Positions 1 to 7,862 of a stretch of DNA of 64,000 nt are shown one piece after another. The notes beneath the pieces were generated by a model. The model saw only the letters and a program-made list of their open reading frames with translations, was not told the DNA's origin and did no database searches. How positions within the stretch are numbered: the first letter of the stretch is position 1; each line of letters begins with the position of its first letter. Where the stretch lies: contig JAJFJD010000001.1 in assembly GCA_021774335.1 (NCBI GenBank), forward strand, positions 1 through 64,000. Direction: 5' to 3'. Both the position numbers and the translations under genes were made by a program. The stretch comes from Alphaproteobacteria bacterium. GTDB lineage: Bacteria; Pseudomonadota; Alphaproteobacteria; UBA8366.

Positions 1-144
1 TCTACCGCACTCGCGAACACCGGGTAACCAGTTGTTAACGATGTATTTCTAATTTGGTTAACGCCTAAATCGATAAGCCAAGAAACGGCGCGCTAGGAGA
101 GCCATCCATGGGCGGCGCGCGTAACGAAGAAGGACGAACGACAG

Positions 145-1953
145 TTGGATCAACGGTCTCAACAAACCGCGTCAGCGGACCCTATCGCTGACCATCTCAA
201 ATTGTTGTCGCACCGGCTGCCGTCACTTCAGGGCGGCTTTGAACTCGCGCGTACGTTGCATAAGAATCCCGATGTGTTGGCAGCGTCGATCGCGATCAAT
301 CTGCTTTCCTTGGCTCTGCCGATATTTTTGCTGCAAATTTACGATCGCATCATTCCCAACCAGGGATTTAGCACCCTCACATTCTTCGCGATGGGATTCT
401 TCTGCGTCTTGATTGTCGACGCTATCCTGACCCTGTCGCGTGCCTACATAACCGGATGGAGTGGCGCGAAGCTGCATCACGCGATTAGCTGCGCCGCCAT
501 GGACCGAATGCTGTCGAGCGAGGTCCAAGCATTTGAGGCCAACGCACCAGGCATCCAACTGCAACGGTTTCGCGCGATCGAAACACTGCGGGGATTCTAT
601 TCCGGCCAAGCAGCCCTGCTTTGGATCGACTTGCCCTTTGCCGCTCTCTTCCTGTCGCTGATAGCTGTCATCGGCGGCACGCTCGTCGCCCTTCCGATCA
701 TCATCATGGCGGCCACTGCGGGCGCCGCAATTTGGTGTGGCCGCAACCTCCATGCCGCACTGGAAGACCGTACGGGGAACGATAATCGTCGTTACAATTT
801 CATTATCGACGTACTGAGCAAGATCCCGACGGTCAAGGCGATCGGGACAGAGAGCCTCATGGTACGGCGATACGAGCGCCTCCAGGGACACTCCGCGGCC
901 GCGACATACCGATCCACTTTCTATAGCTCGTTGGCGCGCAGCGCAGGTGCCATGTCGTCCCAAATAATGATGGCGGCCGTCGCCGCCTACGGCAGCACAA
1001 TGGTCATCGACGGTTCGTTGTCGATCGGTAGCCTTGCAGCCTGCACTCTGTTGGCAGGTCGCGCCGCCCGCCCTCTTCTCCGGCTGCTTGGAGTCTGGAC
1101 GCAGTACCAGAACGTGCAGATCGCCCGGCGCCAGATTACGGAAGTATTCGCCCTGCCGCTGGAATACGACCACGCACCCAACAACTCCGTACCGCGATCG
1201 GAAACCGACGCCGCTGCAGCGGCCAAACCGATCGGCATCGAAATGAGCGACGTCGACTTTCGTTATGATTCGAACAAGTCGGAGTTGCTCTTCAACGACC
1301 TGACCTTGAATGTCAAACCCGGCGAAATCATCGGCATCACCGGTAGCAATGGCGCCGGGAAGTCCGCCTTCCTGCATCTGATTTCCGGTATTTTGAAGCC
1401 CGAAAAAGGCGTGATTAAGGTCGACGGCAAAGACATTCGTAATGACGATCCCGCGTTGCTGCGGTCGCAAATCTGCTATCTGCCGCAAAGCGGAACACTG
1501 TTCGAAGGTACAATCCTTGAGAATTTGACGATGTTCCAAGTTGAAGATCGTCTGGCGAAAGCATTCGAGATTGCGACCAGGCTCGGTCTCACCGATGTCA
1601 TCGCCCGGCTGCCGGAAGGATATGACACTAAGGTATCCAATGGCCCTGAGGACGGCCTCCCTGTCAGTATCAAACAACGACTCGCGATCGCACGATCGCT
1701 AGCGCTGGTCGATCATCCGCGCATCATCCTGTTCGACGAGGCTAATGCCCTGCTCGATCCGCAAAGTGACTTGCAGCTCGTCGACTTGCTTCGCGAATAC
1801 CGCGGCTCCGCGACGATGGTTCTCATCAGCCATCGGCCCAAGGTCCTCGACCTCGCCGACAGAGTTTACTCGATCCACGATGGTCAAATGGTCGAAATGA
1901 AAATAGGCGGTCAAGACCAGCACCAGTCGCCATCGAAAGGTCCGGCACAATGA
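145..1953 (+). CDS. Type I secretion ABC transporter, subunit 1 (permease + ATPase)
   Basis: This 602-aa inner-membrane exporter half joins an ABC type 1 transmembrane domain (hydrophobic segments about residues 45-310) to a nucleotide-binding domain (about 365-585), as in PrtD/LapB-type secretion ATPases. Seen directly: Walker A GSNGAGKS with Lys406, Walker B LFDE (Asp531/Glu532) and the H-loop SHR. The usual LSGGQ signature is replaced by VSIKQ. The start is TTG, with AAGGA about 11 bases upstream; no in-frame ATG fits. The gene overlaps the next one by ATGA, so the two ABC subunits are translationally coupled and probably form a heterodimer, with the HlyD gene following. No substrate gene (RTX or large adhesin) is visible in the window. 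Function is from family; the heterodimer is inference. Confidence 0.88.
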   Translation: MDQRSQQTASADPIADHLKLLSHRLPSLQGGFELARTLHKNPDVLAASIAINLLSLALPIFLLQIYDRIIPNQGFSTLTFFAMGFFCVLIVDAILTLSRAYITGWSGAKLHHAISCAAMDRMLSSEVQAFEANAPGIQLQRFRAIETLRGFYSGQAALLWIDLPFAALFLSLIAVIGGTLVALPIIIMAATAGAAIWCGRNLHAALEDRTGNDNRRYNFIIDVLSKIPTVKAIGTESLMVRRYERLQGHSAAATYRSTFYSSLARSAGAMSSQIMMAAVAAYGSTMVIDGSLSIGSLAACTLLAGRAARPLLRLLGVWTQYQNVQIARRQITEVFALPLEYDHAPNNSVPRSETDAAAAAKPIGIEMSDVDFRYDSNKSELLFNDLTLNVKPGEIIGITGSNGAGKSAFLHLISGILKPEKGVIKVDGKDIRNDDPALLRSQICYLPQSGTLFEGTILENLTMFQVEDRLAKAFEIATRLGLTDVIARLPEGYDTKVSNGPEDGLPVSIKQRLAIARSLALVDHPRIILFDEANALLDPQSDLQLVDLLREYRGSATMVLISHRPKVLDLADRVYSIHDGQMVEMKIGGQDQHQSPSKGPAQ

Positions 1954-4115
1954 GCCGTGAAGCATACTTTACGTCGCGCGCCAAGCTGCCGGACGGCATG
2001 AGCGACCGGCTCTTCAACGACGGTGCTCAGGATGGAGACTCGTCGGAGCGCCCATTTGCCTCTTGCCTCATTCCGCTCCTGAATGCCATCGGTTGGCGGG
2101 GTGAGCCTCGGCACGTTTCCGAAGCCATTCCTCATTTCGCCGGTGATCTTGATCTCGACGGATTTCGCAATGTCCTTGCGAACCTGAACTATGATTCCGA
2201 GGCGCATAGGGTTCAGCAGGATGACATCGATCCGGCGCTCACGCCCTGCTTGTTCGTGCCCGACGAAGGATCCGTTCGCGTCATACTGTCGATTTCGGAT
2301 ACGGGACAGCAGATTTACGATAGCGAAACGGACTCGGTCCGCGAGGATGTCAGCGCAAACCTTCTGGGAACCGCTTATTATGTGGCGCAAAGCACGCTGA
2401 AGACGGCGGCGGAGCAAGAAGGCTTCCGCAGTTGGATGGGCCGCATCGCCCGACGGCTCCGTGTCATCGCCCTCCAGGCCTTCGCCATCACACTCATATT
2501 CAACCTTCTTAGCGTGGTGACGCCGCTGTTCGTCATGTCCGTTTACGACAGCGTCATTCCATCCGCATCGGTTCAGCAACTCCTGTACTTGCTCGGTGGT
2601 ATCGCTCTCGCTGTCGGGTTCGAGGCGGGTTTCCGGGTTATCCGGTCCCGGTCGCTCGCCTATGCCGCAGGACGGATAGATCACCTGGTAGGCGTCGCGA
2701 CCTTCCAGCAGGTGATGTTCCTGCCTGCACTGCAAACCGAAAACGCCCCGCTCGGCACCCAGATTGCCCGGCTCAAGGAGTTTGAAGTTGTCCGGGACTT
2801 CTTCACAGGCCCGCTCGCGGAAGCGCTGTTGGATATACCTTTCGCGATCGTCTTCATCGTCATCATTGCCGTTCTTGGTGGTCCGATCGTCATCATCCCC
2901 ATCGCCGTGGCGGTTCTCTATATCGCTTTGGCGATGGTTGCCGCGCCACTGAACCGGCGGCTTACGTCGAAATCCGGTGCCGCGCGCTCGACGCAACAAC
3001 GTTTCCTTGTCGAGGCGATGGCCAACCTCCGAAACGTGAAGCTGCTGTCGGCACAGACTTTGTGGCTCGACCGGCATCGCAAACTTTCAGCGGAAACGGC
3101 CGAAGCGGATTTCAAAATTTCCATGTTGAACCACACAATCCAGGCGGTCTCGACGATCCTGATGTTATCCGCCGGCGTGGGCCTTATCGCCTTTGGCGCT
3201 ATCCGCGTGATCGATGGAACAATGTCCAGTGGCGCCTTGATCGCAACGATGATCCTGGGTTGGCGGGCCTTGTCGCCATTGCAAAGCGGACTCACGGCGA
3301 TCAGCCGAGCGGAGCAAATCCGCATGGCCCTTTCGCAAATCAACCGGCTGATGCGGCTCCCGGTCGAACGGATGCCCGGCGACGTACCGCCCCTGCGATA
3401 TATCGGCGGCGGCATCACGTTCTCGACGGTCAGCTTCCGCTACACACCGGAAACCGACCCAGCATTGTTCGGCGTTGCGTTCGATGCGAAACCCGGCGAG
3501 GTGGTCGCCATATCGGGACATAACGGTTGCGGTGCGTCGACAGTGTTGAAGTTGGCCGCAGGGATTCACAAACCACAAGCGGGCGCGGTCTTGATCGATG
3601 GTGTCGATGTCCGGCAGTTGGATGCGATCGACCTCCGGCAGCAAGTTGGGTTTGCACCGCAAACCGCAGAATTCTTCCACGGTACGATCGCGCAAAACCT
3701 TCTCCTGGCCATGCCGACGGCGACTAAGACCGACATGGCGGAAGCGTGCAGAGCGGCCCACCTCTATGACGAGATTTTGGAGCTGCCAAACCAATTCGAG
3801 ACTCGACTGACCGACGCCGTATTGAGCGAACTGCCGTCCGGATTTAAACGCAAGCTGGCGTTGGCGCGCGCCTATATCCGAAAAGCGCCGATCCTGCTTC
3901 TGGACGAGCCCGCCCAAGCGCTGGACGCCGATGCGGATGAAGCACTGATGAATGTCATCCGGAACGCGCGCGGTAAGACGACCGTCTTGATGACAACCCA
4001 CCGGCCGAGCCATATGCGGCTGGCCGATCGACTGATTCTGCTGAACGGCGGACGCGTCGCCTTCGACGGTCCTCCGGGCGAGTTCCTCGACCGTAAACAA
4101 AAAAGTGCGGCATAG
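1950..4115 (+). CDS. Type I secretion ABC transporter, subunit 2, with degenerate Walker A
   Basis: This 721-aa protein has an N-terminal region (about 25-150) resembling the catalytically dead C39-like domain of some type I exporters. A transmembrane domain (about 170-450) and a nucleotide-binding domain (about 480-715) follow. Walker A reads GHNGCGAST (residues 523-531): the invariant lysine is Ala529. Walker B (LLLDEP) and the H-loop (TTHRP) are intact. The signature position reads LPSGF rather than LSGGQ. The ATG overlaps the stop of subunit 1, and the HlyD start lies 5 bases after this stop, so all three genes form one operon. Loss of the Walker A lysine is seen in the sequence. That this subunit is the non-hydrolysing half of a heterodimer is inference. 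Confidence 0.88.
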   Translation: MSREAYFTSRAKLPDGMSDRLFNDGAQDGDSSERPFASCLIPLLNAIGWRGEPRHVSEAIPHFAGDLDLDGFRNVLANLNYDSEAHRVQQDDIDPALTPCLFVPDEGSVRVILSISDTGQQIYDSETDSVREDVSANLLGTAYYVAQSTLKTAAEQEGFRSWMGRIARRLRVIALQAFAITLIFNLLSVVTPLFVMSVYDSVIPSASVQQLLYLLGGIALAVGFEAGFRVIRSRSLAYAAGRIDHLVGVATFQQVMFLPALQTENAPLGTQIARLKEFEVVRDFFTGPLAEALLDIPFAIVFIVIIAVLGGPIVIIPIAVAVLYIALAMVAAPLNRRLTSKSGAARSTQQRFLVEAMANLRNVKLLSAQTLWLDRHRKLSAETAEADFKISMLNHTIQAVSTILMLSAGVGLIAFGAIRVIDGTMSSGALIATMILGWRALSPLQSGLTAISRAEQIRMALSQINRLMRLPVERMPGDVPPLRYIGGGITFSTVSFRYTPETDPALFGVAFDAKPGEVVAISGHNGCGASTVLKLAAGIHKPQAGAVLIDGVDVRQLDAIDLRQQVGFAPQTAEFFHGTIAQNLLLAMPTATKTDMAEACRAAHLYDEILELPNQFETRLTDAVLSELPSGFKRKLALARAYIRKAPILLLDEPAQALDADADEALMNVIRNARGKTTVLMTTHRPSHMRLADRLILLNGGRVAFDGPPGEFLDRKQKSAA

Positions 4116-4119
4116 AGCG

Positions 4120-5535
4120 ATGACGACAACACACGAAAACGAAACCAACGCAACGAAAGCACCGTCGAATCCTGCGGGGGCACCGCAGGAAAATCGGCGC
4201 GGAAAATCGCAACGGCCCCGCCGCCGCACGCGCTCGAATATGCGATTCCTGGCGCGTTCAATCGTGCTGGAAGAAACGGGACCGCCGCGCGGTATGCGCA
4301 TGACCCTGTATATCGCGTTGGCTGGCGTCTTCTGTTTCATCGGATGGGCCATCATCACGCCGTTGACCGAAACGGCGCGCGCACCGGGTCACGTCATCCC
4401 GGTGGGAACAGTGCTCGGGATTCAGCATTTCGAAGGCGGTATCGTCTCCCAAGTCCTCGTGAAGGATGGAACTATTGTCGAAAAAGGCGCCGTCATCGTG
4501 CGCCTACATCAAACGCACGCTGCCGCGGAGCTAGAAGAGAACCGGTCACGCATTTCTGCCCTTTCGCTGCAGTTGGAGCGCCATCGCGCCTTCGCAGAAG
4601 GACGGAATCCGGACTATTCCAAAGTCGATCCCAAATACAAGAGCCTGATCGACGACAACCTAGCAATCCACATGCTCGACACCGAAAGCCAAGTTCTCGA
4701 GCGCGACGTGATCATGCATCAGATCGACCAGCGCCGGTCGGAGCTCTCAGTTTTGCAGGAACAGAAGATATCGATCAAGGAGCAGATCGAAATCTCCAAG
4801 GAGTTAACCGCCATGCGCGGGAAGCTCATGAAATCCGGACATATTTCGCGGGTCGTCTATCTCCGCACAAAACAGGAACTGAGCGTGGCCCAGGGTGAAT
4901 TACGCGAAATCCTGGGTAATACTGCCAAGGCCAATCAGGCGATCGCCGAAGCCGAAGGAAAACTCGCCGAGGCGGACGCCAAGCGAATCAATGAAGCCGC
5001 TGCGGCAATGGCTCAGATTATCGCCGAGTTGGAGCAGTTGCGGCAGACCGCACAGCGCCTGGAAGACCGGATGGCAAGAACCGACATCCGCGCGCCGGTC
5101 CGCGGAATCGTCAAGGGCTTGCAGGTTCATTCCATCGGCGCGGTTGTTTCCCCCGGTGGGGTGATCTCGGAAATCGTGCCTATCGACGAAGAGCTGGTTG
5201 TCGAATCGCGCATTTCCCCGATGGATATCGGACACATTAAGGTCGGACAGGAAGCCAAAGTGGTCATGACCACCTATGATTTCGCCCGCTTCGGATCCAT
5301 CCAGGGTACGGTGAGAGAGATCTCGGCGACAACCTTCCTCGCCGAAGACGGCTCTGTCTATTACAAAGCCATCGTCAAATTGGACAAGAGCTATGTGGGT
5401 GATGATCCGAATCGAAACCCAATTCTGCCCGGCATGATTACCGAAGCAGCGATCAACACGGGACAGAAGACGTTGATGAACTACATGCTGCGACCGGTTT
5501 ACGTCGCCCTGAACCGGGCGTTCGGCGAGCGATAA
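4120..5535 (+). CDS. HlyD-family membrane fusion (adaptor) protein of type I secretion
   Basis: This is the periplasmic adaptor that links the ABC exporter to an outer-membrane TolC-type channel. The 471-aa protein has a basic cytoplasmic N-terminus, one transmembrane segment (about 65-85), a split lipoyl/barrel-sandwich domain (GHVIP...FEGGIV near 95 and DIRAPVRGIVKG near 320), a long coiled-coil hairpin between them (about 130-310), and a beta-barrel plus C-terminal tail ending LNRAFGER. I chose the ATG at 4120, 5 bases after the ABC stop. A GTG at 4105 would add five residues. No TolC-like gene follows within the window, so the outer-membrane partner must be elsewhere. Confidence 0.88.
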   Translation: MTTTHENETNATKAPSNPAGAPQENRRGKSQRPRRRTRSNMRFLARSIVLEETGPPRGMRMTLYIALAGVFCFIGWAIITPLTETARAPGHVIPVGTVLGIQHFEGGIVSQVLVKDGTIVEKGAVIVRLHQTHAAAELEENRSRISALSLQLERHRAFAEGRNPDYSKVDPKYKSLIDDNLAIHMLDTESQVLERDVIMHQIDQRRSELSVLQEQKISIKEQIEISKELTAMRGKLMKSGHISRVVYLRTKQELSVAQGELREILGNTAKANQAIAEAEGKLAEADAKRINEAAAAMAQIIAELEQLRQTAQRLEDRMARTDIRAPVRGIVKGLQVHSIGAVVSPGGVISEIVPIDEELVVESRISPMDIGHIKVGQEAKVVMTTYDFARFGSIQGTVREISATTFLAEDGSVYYKAIVKLDKSYVGDDPNRNPILPGMITEAAINTGQKTLMNYMLRPVYVALNRAFGER

Positions 5536-5758
5536 ATAACGGGGAAAATTGCAAATTCAGTGTTTTTTGACCATCCAAATGCGTCGAAATGTGCTTTTTG
5601 ACGCCCAAAATGACTGTGGCAATTGCATCATCATTCTCGGGAAATATACCCGCCTTTATTTGAAAATCTTATCCGTCGCGACGTGATGCTGATAGTAGTT
5701 AATCGTCTCTGGCAGTTGTTGGTGCCAGGAGTGCTAGAAGCCAAGTCTCGAGGGGGAG

Positions 5759-5956
5759 ATGAAGCAAGACGACAATGGACTTCAGATCGCGCGGTTGCTG
5801 GTCCAGAAACACGGTGAAGACGCGCCCATAAGAGCATCTGTGCAAGCCCAGAGACGGCTTGCCGCAGAAGACTTCAAAGGCGGCGCGACTTGGATCGGCA
5901 TCGTTCGAGCGGTTGATGAGATATTGGGTAATATCGAGGGTGATCCCGTTCGTTAA
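5759..5956 (+). CDS. Small helical protein, unknown function (65 aa)
   Basis: This is a short soluble alpha-helical protein. The pattern ARLLVQKHGEDA, then a repeat of charged and alanine-rich residues, then a tryptophan (ATWIGIVRAVDEI) recalls small alphaproteobacterial proteins of about 60-70 aa that have no known function. The start codon sits directly behind a purine-rich AGGGGGAG. A strong Rho-independent terminator begins 31 bases past the stop, so it looks like an independent single-gene unit. The preceding 223 bases carry no other convincing gene. The assignment to a family is from memory and weak. That it is a real gene is supported by the ribosome site, helical composition and terminator. 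Confidence 0.6.
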   Translation: MKQDDNGLQIARLLVQKHGEDAPIRASVQAQRRLAAEDFKGGATWIGIVRAVDEILGNIEGDPVR

Positions 5957-5987
5957 CGCGATCAGTTCATTGAACTAAAAAGCATTG

Positions 5988-6020
5988 CCGCCTCGTACTT
6001 TGTACGAGGCGGTTTTTTTT
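5988..6020 (+). terminator. Rho-independent terminator after the 65-aa gene
   Basis: A perfect 11-bp stem, CCGCCTCGTAC (5988-5998) and GTACGAGGCGG (6002-6012), with a 3-base loop is followed by eight T residues. It ends transcription rightward and separates the small gene from the dioxygenase gene. Confidence 0.93.
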
Positions 6021-6126
6021 GTGCGCAACGAATTCCGACCGTGCCCCGCATATTTCCTGTCATTTTCCTGTCGTTGAAATGCTGCGATACTGTCTCCAAA
6101 CCGCTTCATCGCCGACGGAGGTACTT

Positions 6127-6972
6127 TTGGACGACGGCACGCTCCATATTCACCGGATCGGCGCATCCGCCGGCGCCGAAATTACCGGCGTTGATTTGTC
6201 GAACGACCTATCGAACGATCAGTTCGCGGTCATTCATCAAGCATTGCTCGACCATCACGTGTTGTGTTTCCCCGATCAGGAATTGTCACCGGAGGATCAA
6301 ATCGCATTCGCCCGGCGATGGGGCGATCTCGCCATTCATCCCAACCTGACTGGAATGAATGATTTTCCGGAAATCATTGCCGTTGAACGGAAACCGGGCG
6401 ACTCAGGGCACCTTGGGTCGGAATGGCACAACGACACCACAAGCCTCGAAAAACCGCCCATGGGTACCATGATGTACTCGAAGATCGTGCCCCAGGTCGG
6501 CGGAGATACGTTATTCGCGAATCAATACGACGCCTATGACGCGTTATCGAATGGCATGAAAGACATGTTGGACGGGCTGAGTGCCGTGCATGGGGACGGC
6601 CGGGTGGCCGGCCCACGGGCGGCTCTAAACGAACGGCGCACGAATAAGACGGACGAAAGCGACGCTTGGCGCGAAACGATCAACACGCACCCCGTGGTCC
6701 GGACCCATCCTGAAACGGGACGGAAGGCGCTCTACGTCAACATCGCCTACACGCTGCGGTTTGAGAACATGACGACGGAGGAAAGCCAACCGTTGCTCAA
6801 TTTTCTCTACGAACACAGCCATCGGCCCGAATTCACCTACCGTCACCGTTGGTCGGAGAACATGCTCGTCTTATGGGATAATCGGGCGTTGGTTCACTTA
6901 GCACTCAACGACTGCCCGACGAGCCATCGCCTGATGGAAAGAATCCAAATCAAAGGCGACCGGCCGTTCTGA
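6127..6972 (+). CDS. TauD/TfdA-family Fe(II)/2-oxoglutarate dioxygenase
   Basis: This cytoplasmic oxygenase couples 2-oxoglutarate decarboxylation to substrate hydroxylation. TauD relatives act on taurine, 2,4-D and similar compounds. The Fe ligands are visible as WHND (His101, Asp103) and His257 in RALVHLA, with Arg272 as the likely 2-oxoglutarate anchor. The spacing is almost identical to E. coli TauD. The 281-aa length is normal. I chose the TTG at 6127 because GGAGGT lies at 6117-6122 with four bases of spacing. The longer frame from 6019 would begin inside the terminator's T tract, and its extra residues are not family-like. The substrate is unknown and there is no transporter next to it. 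Confidence 0.85.
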   Translation: MDDGTLHIHRIGASAGAEITGVDLSNDLSNDQFAVIHQALLDHHVLCFPDQELSPEDQIAFARRWGDLAIHPNLTGMNDFPEIIAVERKPGDSGHLGSEWHNDTTSLEKPPMGTMMYSKIVPQVGGDTLFANQYDAYDALSNGMKDMLDGLSAVHGDGRVAGPRAALNERRTNKTDESDAWRETINTHPVVRTHPETGRKALYVNIAYTLRFENMTTEESQPLLNFLYEHSHRPEFTYRHRWSENMLVLWDNRALVHLALNDCPTSHRLMERIQIKGDRPF

Positions 6973-6983
6973 CGCAACCGCAT

Positions 6984-7016
6984 ACAAAAAACCGAAGCGG
7001 CCGCGAGGGCCGCTTC
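6984..7016 (-). terminator. Terminator for the glycine-zipper lipoprotein gene
   Basis: A 9-bp stem, GAAGCGGCC (6994-7002) and GGCCGCTTC (7008-7016), with a 5-base loop is preceded on the plus strand by an A tract. Read leftward it is a hairpin followed by T residues. It lies between the convergent dioxygenase and lipoprotein genes and may serve both. Confidence 0.8.
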
Positions 7017-7039
7017 GCACGGTCAGCCGTCTCAACAAC

Positions 7040-7525
7040 TTATCCGTCTTGGACGATTTTCCACGATCCGTCAGGCTGCCGGCAGGCTGTTCCGTAACCC
7101 TGCTCAGTCTTGCCACCCACGGTAATCGTCTGCTGGAACTCGCGACAATACCGGCCCGAAGACGATGTGCCTTCGCGCACCGGCGTATAGGTTCCGGTGT
7201 TTCCGCTCTCGGGGTTCTTCCAGGCAATTGTTTCACCGATCGGCGCAGCTTGTGCGCGCCCCATGGCCTGCTGCGCTTCGAGCTTATCGGCACGGTCCAG
7301 GCTTTTGCCGACCTGATTCCCCAGCAATCCGCCAAGAAAGACACCCGCCGCCGTGAAGGCCAGCTTGCCTGTGCCGCCACCGATCTGCGATCCCAAGAGA
7401 CCGCCGAGTGCGGCGCCGCCCAACGTCCCCACTGACTCTTTCGTTCCGGGTCCCTGCCCTTGAGCACAGCCGGCAAGTGCAATCGCGGCCGACAGGCAGA
7501 GTGCCGTAATGGCATTCTTCCTCAT
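7040..7525 (-). CDS. Glycine-zipper surface lipoprotein (RT0821/Lpp0805-like)
   Basis: This 161-aa exported lipoprotein has a short basic N-terminus, a hydrophobic stretch and a lipobox ALAGC with Cys as the lipidation site. A glycine-zipper 2TM segment (GGAALGGLLGSQIGGG and GVFLGGLLGNQVG, about residues 35-75) follows. The C-terminal domain has two cysteines and a YCREFQQTITVGG pattern known from rickettsial-type 17-kDa surface antigens. The longer frame to 7783 is rejected because ATG 7525 has GGAGGA about 8 bases upstream and begins a perfect lipoprotein signal. It probably sits in the outer membrane. Function in the family is poorly known; envelope integrity is a guess. Confidence 0.82.
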   Translation of the reverse strand: MRKNAITALCLSAAIALAGCAQGQGPGTKESVGTLGGAALGGLLGSQIGGGTGKLAFTAAGVFLGGLLGNQVGKSLDRADKLEAQQAMGRAQAAPIGETIAWKNPESGNTGTYTPVREGTSSSGRYCREFQQTITVGGKTEQGYGTACRQPDGSWKIVQDG

Positions 7526-7611
7526 AAATAAATCCTCCGATTCAACTGGCCACCCTAGCACCAAAAGTAAGGAAAAGCCGATGTGGAAGCCCCAACAGTC
7601 CGTATACACGA

Positions 7612-7678
7612 AATTTGGTGATTTTATGACGCTTAATCCAGTCCGAAATCCAGCTTTATTAGCGAAAATCACCAAATT
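7612..7678. repeat. 14-bp perfect inverted repeat in the intergenic region
   Basis: AATTTGGTGATTTT (7612-7625) and AAAATCACCAAATT (7665-7678) are exact inverted copies separated by 39 bases. They sit in the 337-base gap (7526-7862) between the divergent lipoprotein and hydrolase genes, which otherwise holds only the two ribosome sites. This could be a pair of half-operators for DNA looping or a remnant of a larger palindrome. No T tract follows, so it is not an obvious terminator. Confidence 0.75.
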
Positions 7679-7862
7679 GTGGCTGCTTGTGTGCCCAATG
7701 TCGAGCGGCCTCGAACGGAGCCGCGGCGCGCAACACCGCTGTGTCGCCAATGACGAATAACGGTTTGAATTACTGGTCGCCATGTGCCCGCCTACGAAAA
7801 GGGTCTAAACTGTTTCGGTGTGCCTGACCAAGACAAGGCGACAAGATGCGGAAGGATACGAT

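Noticed and set aside
5623..5817. A 64-aa frame starting at an ATG before the small helical protein
   Set aside because: No ribosome site and unlikely composition. It overlaps the better-supported 5759 gene.
6019..6126. N-terminal extension of the dioxygenase to a TTG at 6019
   Set aside because: It would start within the T tract of a terminator. The TTG at 6127 has GGAGGT at the right spacing and gives the TauD-like length.
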